From: Deltaproteobacteria bacterium
GTDB lineage: Bacteria; Desulfobacterota; DSM-4660; Desulfatiglandales; HGW-15
NCBI GenBank assembly: GCA_030671095.1
Contig: DAOVAK010000132.1
Location: forward strand, 1 to 7,135
Length of the DNA: 7,135 nucleotides
Reading direction: 5' to 3'
A program made the position numbers and the translations under genes. Positions 5,312 to 7,135 of the stretch are shown here, piece after piece (the first letter of the stretch is position 1; the number at the start of each line of letters is the position of its first letter). The notes under the pieces are model-generated. The model made no database searches. It was not told the origin of the DNA and worked only from the letters and a program-made list of their open reading frames with translations.

Positions 5312-6400
5312 TCACGGGTTGTTATCATTTTGGAAAGTTTTTTCCCCCTTAAGGGCCTCAGCCTGGAAATGGGTGATTAGCGGCTCAATGAGCATGTCCA
5401 TCTGCCCTTGCAGGATCTCTTCAAGTCTATGCAAGGTTTTACCTATTCGGTGATCTGTCACCCTGCTTTGAGGAAAATTATAGGTCCTTATCTTTTCGCT
5501 CCTATCCCCTGAACCGACCATGCTCCGTCGTTCTTCTGAGATCTTTGATTGTTGTTCGGCCAACTGCATGTCAAATAGTCTGGATCTGAGGACCTTCATG
5601 GCCTTTGCCTTGTTCTTGTGTTGTGATTTCTCATCCTGGCAGGACACCACAAGGCCTGTGGGTAGATGGGTGATGCGAACCGCGGAATCGGTCACATTCA
5701 CATGCTGACCTCCATGTCCAGATGCACGGAAAACATCGATACGAAGATCATCTTGGTTAATTTCCACATCCACTTCCTCCGCTTCCGGAAGCACGGCAAC
5801 CGTAACTGCCGATGTGTGTATCCGACCCTGTGCTTCAGTTTCAGGGACCCTCTGCACACGGTGTACCCCACTCTCATGCTTGAGACGGCTGTAGACCTTT
5901 TGACCTTCAACGAGGAGGATCACCTCTTTGAATCCGCCCATACCAGTGATGTTCTGGCTAAGGATGTCCGTTTTCCATCCTTTTAGCTCTGCATATCTCG
6001 TGTATGCCCTGAAAAGATCAGAAGCAAAAAGAGCGGCCTCTTCGCCACCCGTGCCAGCCCTTATTTCCAGGATAACGTTTTTCTCATCATTTGGATCCCT
6101 TGGGAGAAGCAGCAGTTTGAGCTCCTTTTCCAATTCGGAAAGATTTGACTTGAGTGTATCAACCTCCTCCCGGGCCAGCTTTCTCATTTCTGGATCAGGG
6201 TCACTCAAGAGAGGGCTGTTCCTTTCGATCTCCTCTTGCAGGGCTTTGTATCTCCGGTAGGTGTTGACGATTGGAGATAGCAGGCTGTGCTCCTTTATAT
6301 ATTTTTGATAGGTTTTCTGATCGCGGATAATTTCAGGACGGGCCAGCTGCTTCTCGAGCTGCTCGAAACGTTCCACAATCTCCTCAACTTTCGCAAACAT
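5312..6400 (-). CDS. prfA: Peptide chain release factor 1
   Basis: RF1 recognises UAA and UAG in the ribosomal A site and triggers peptidyl-tRNA hydrolysis. The 362-residue protein is full length. Its helical domain 1 (1-100) is rich in charged residues; domain 2 begins with [22 protein letters not shown] (110-131). The tripeptide that reads the stop codon is PET at 186-188 within [15 protein letters not shown], a natural variant of the PxT motif. The catalytic GGQ lies at 230-232 in [10 protein letters not shown]; Gln232 is the expected target of the neighbouring PrmC. The C-terminal part shows [22 protein letters not shown]1 rather than RF2 is supported by PxT (RF2 has SPF) and by the absence of a programmed frameshift site. 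The ATG at 6400 gives the usual MFxKxEEIVERxEQLE start; its Shine-Dalgarno is weak (GGGG about 10 nt upstream). Confidence 0.98.
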   Translation of the reverse strand: MFAKVEEIVERFEQLEKQLARPEIIRDQKTYQKYIKEHSLLSPIVNTYRRYKALQEEIERNSPLLSDPDPEMRKLAREEVDTLKSNLSELEKELKLLLLPRDPNDEKNVILEIRAGTGGEEAALFASDLFRAYTRYAELKGWKTDILSQNITGMGGFKEVILLVEGQKVYSRLKHESGVHRVQRVPETEAQGRIHTSAVTVAVLPEAEEVDVEINQDDLRIDVFRASGHGGQHVNVTDSAVRITHLPTGLVVSCQDEKSQHKNKAKAMKVLRSRLFDMQLAEQQSKISEERRSMVGSGDRSEKIRTYNFPQSRVTDHRIGKTLHRLEEILQGQMDMLIEPLITHFQAEALKGEKTFQNDNNP

Positions 6401-6727
6401 AGGATAATAACCCCATACAGTTCGATTTTCTTTGTTGCGCGATAATCACGGGGGGATTGAACAAAGTCTTATCAGGTCTTCTCGTTGTCAGCTGAATAGA
6501 GCTCTCTATTTTTCAAAGCAGATAGCCTTTGGCACTTCCCCCATGTCCGCTCGCCTCTACTCAGGGCAACTCCTCCAACCAAAGCTCAGACATAATCGCT
6601 CACCGTCGGAGGCAGCCTAAGGCGATTTGGATTGCTATTTTGATCCGCTCAGGGACTGTGTCTTTCAGAGGAAATGCCGAGGGGAGCTTTTTGAGTGGGT
6701 CTTCCTTAGGGTTTGGGTGATCAGATG
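6401..6727. other. 327-bp gap between rpmE and prfA with no recognised gene
   Basis: Neither strand shows a convincing gene. On the minus strand one frame is open from about 6743 to 6600 and reads plausibly (for example LKKLPSAFPLKDTVPERIKI), but it has no ATG, GTG or TTG start and overlaps the end of rpmE. A short AT-rich stem AATAGA-gctc-TCTATT followed by TTT lies at 6495-6513 on the plus strand, too weak to call a terminator. Many related genomes carry a DUF1385 gene between rpmE and prfA; no similarity to it was recognised here. The region may hold the prfA promoter, but no good -35/-10 pair was found. Confidence 0.4.
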
Positions 6728-6973
6728 CTAATCTTCCGCGCTTTTACTCTGACCAGTTGACGCCTTGGCTTTATTGTATTTTGCGTATTTACGTCTGAAA
6801 CGTTCCACCTTGCCAGCCGAATCAACCAACTTCTGTTTTCCTGTAAAAAACGGGTGACACTGTGAACAGATCTCGACCTTTATCTCTTTCAGGGTGGACC
6901 CTGTCTCAAACTCATGACCACAGGCACAGTGGACAATGGCCTTATGGTATTCCGGATGAATTCCCTTTTTCAT
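6728..6973 (-). CDS. rpmE: 50S ribosomal protein L31 (zinc-binding C+ type)
   Basis: Small basic protein of the large ribosomal subunit that contributes to the bridge between subunits. It begins [20 protein letters not shown] and continues with [28 protein letters not shown], the standard L31 pattern. Cys16, Cys18, Cys36 and Cys39 form a zinc site (CxC...CxxC), so this is the C+ form rather than the zinc-free paralog often induced on zinc starvation. At 81 residues it is slightly long; the extra part is a low-complexity tail [12 protein letters not shown], which is variable in the family. A strong GGAGG ribosome binding site (about 6978-6982) lies 4-5 nt upstream of the ATG, immediately after a stable hairpin. 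It follows rho, a frequent arrangement. Confidence 0.97.
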   Translation of the reverse strand: MKKGIHPEYHKAIVHCACGHEFETGSTLKEIKVEICSQCHPFFTGKQKLVDSAGKVERFRRKYAKYNKAKASTGQSKSAED

Positions 6974-6985
6974 TTCTCCTCCCTT

Positions 6986-7012
6986 TATAAAATCGCTGAA
7001 AGCGATTTTATA
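6986..7012. terminator. 12-bp perfect hairpin between rho and rpmE
   Basis: A perfect 12-bp stem with a 3-nt loop runs from 6986 to 7012: AATCGCT-gaa-AGCGATT, extended by TATAA and TTATA. Its arms are A-rich on one side and T-rich on the other, so on the minus strand the stem ends in ATTTTATA. It lies 12 nt after the rho stop codon, as a rho terminator or attenuator would. Only 3-4 nt separate its base from the rpmE Shine-Dalgarno, so it could instead tune rpmE translation. The structure is clear; the role is not. Confidence 0.6.
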
Positions 7013-7024
7013 TGCGGAACGATT

Positions 7025-7135
7025 TTATTCACTCATGGATTCCAAAAAATCTTTATTATTCTTTGTTCCTCTAATTTTGTCCAGCAAAAACTCCATGCTA
7101 TCAACGGGTGTCAGAGGGGCCAGGAGTTTTCGGAG
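7025..7135 (-). CDS. rho: Transcription termination factor Rho, C-terminal end
   Basis: The last 36 codons of a gene entering from the right edge: LRKLLAPLTPVDSMEFLLDK, then IRGTKNNKDFLESMSE and TAA at 7027-7025. The PVDSMEFLLDKIRGTKNNxDFLxSM pattern is the typical C-terminus of Rho, the hexameric RNA-dependent ATPase that ends transcription. None of the RNA-binding or ATPase motifs fall inside the window. The location directly upstream of rpmE supports the call. Confidence 0.93.
   Translation of the reverse strand, partial: LRKLLAPLTPVDSMEFLLDKIRGTKNNKDFLESMSE

Overview
The window joins a conserved translation/termination block (right third) to an accessory metal or metalloid resistance region (centre). 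At the left edge is the start of a radical SAM gene. On the minus strand the right-hand genes read rho (C-terminal end only), rpmE, prfA, prmC. This order, the moderate GC content, the REP-like GTCATTCC repeats and an AGGC heptamer repeat suggest a Gram-negative bacterium of the former Deltaproteobacteria (Desulfobacterota-like). That placement is an inference from gene order and style, not a proven assignment.

Layout, left to right. 1-186 (-): N-terminal part of a TIGR01212/YhcC-type radical SAM protein, cut by the window edge. 187-417: spacer with a REP-like palindrome and five 7-bp repeats. 418-1590 (-): two-domain permease of the SO_0444 Cu/Zn-efflux type, with Cys/His-rich loop and tail. 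1724-2098 (-): SmtB/ZiaR-type ArsR repressor with a complete alpha5 zinc site, preceded by a near-consensus sigma70 promoter overlapping an SmtB-like operator. 2320-2354: a second strong promoter, on the plus strand, with an inverted repeat around its -10 box. 2379-2681 (+): a second, different ArsR-family repressor. 2682-3013: spacer filled by hairpins and a 185-bp inverted-repeat element. 3014-4186 (+): a second, distantly related ArsP/DUF318-type permease. 4189-4278 (+): the C-terminal remnant of a TM0996/MTH895-type glutaredoxin-like gene. Then, convergent and only 2 bp away, prmC (4281-5192, -), prfA (5312-6400, -), a 327-bp non-coding gap, rpmE (6728-6973, -), a strong hairpin, and the end of rho.

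The centre holds two back-to-back repressor-permease modules of the same general design. The left one looks like a zinc (possibly Cd/Co/Cu) efflux unit: the sensor has the metal ligands of SmtB and the transporter has metal-binding loops. The right one is an ArsR-permease-glutaredoxin type unit, probably for arsenic or another thiol-reactive metalloid. It appears to be decaying: the third gene has lost its N-terminal half including the CxxC region, and an inverted-repeat element separates regulator from permease. The most rewarding observations are the operator/promoter pair that fixes the first regulator's start, the glutaredoxin remnant, the inverted-repeat element, and the hairpin abutting the rpmE ribosome binding site.
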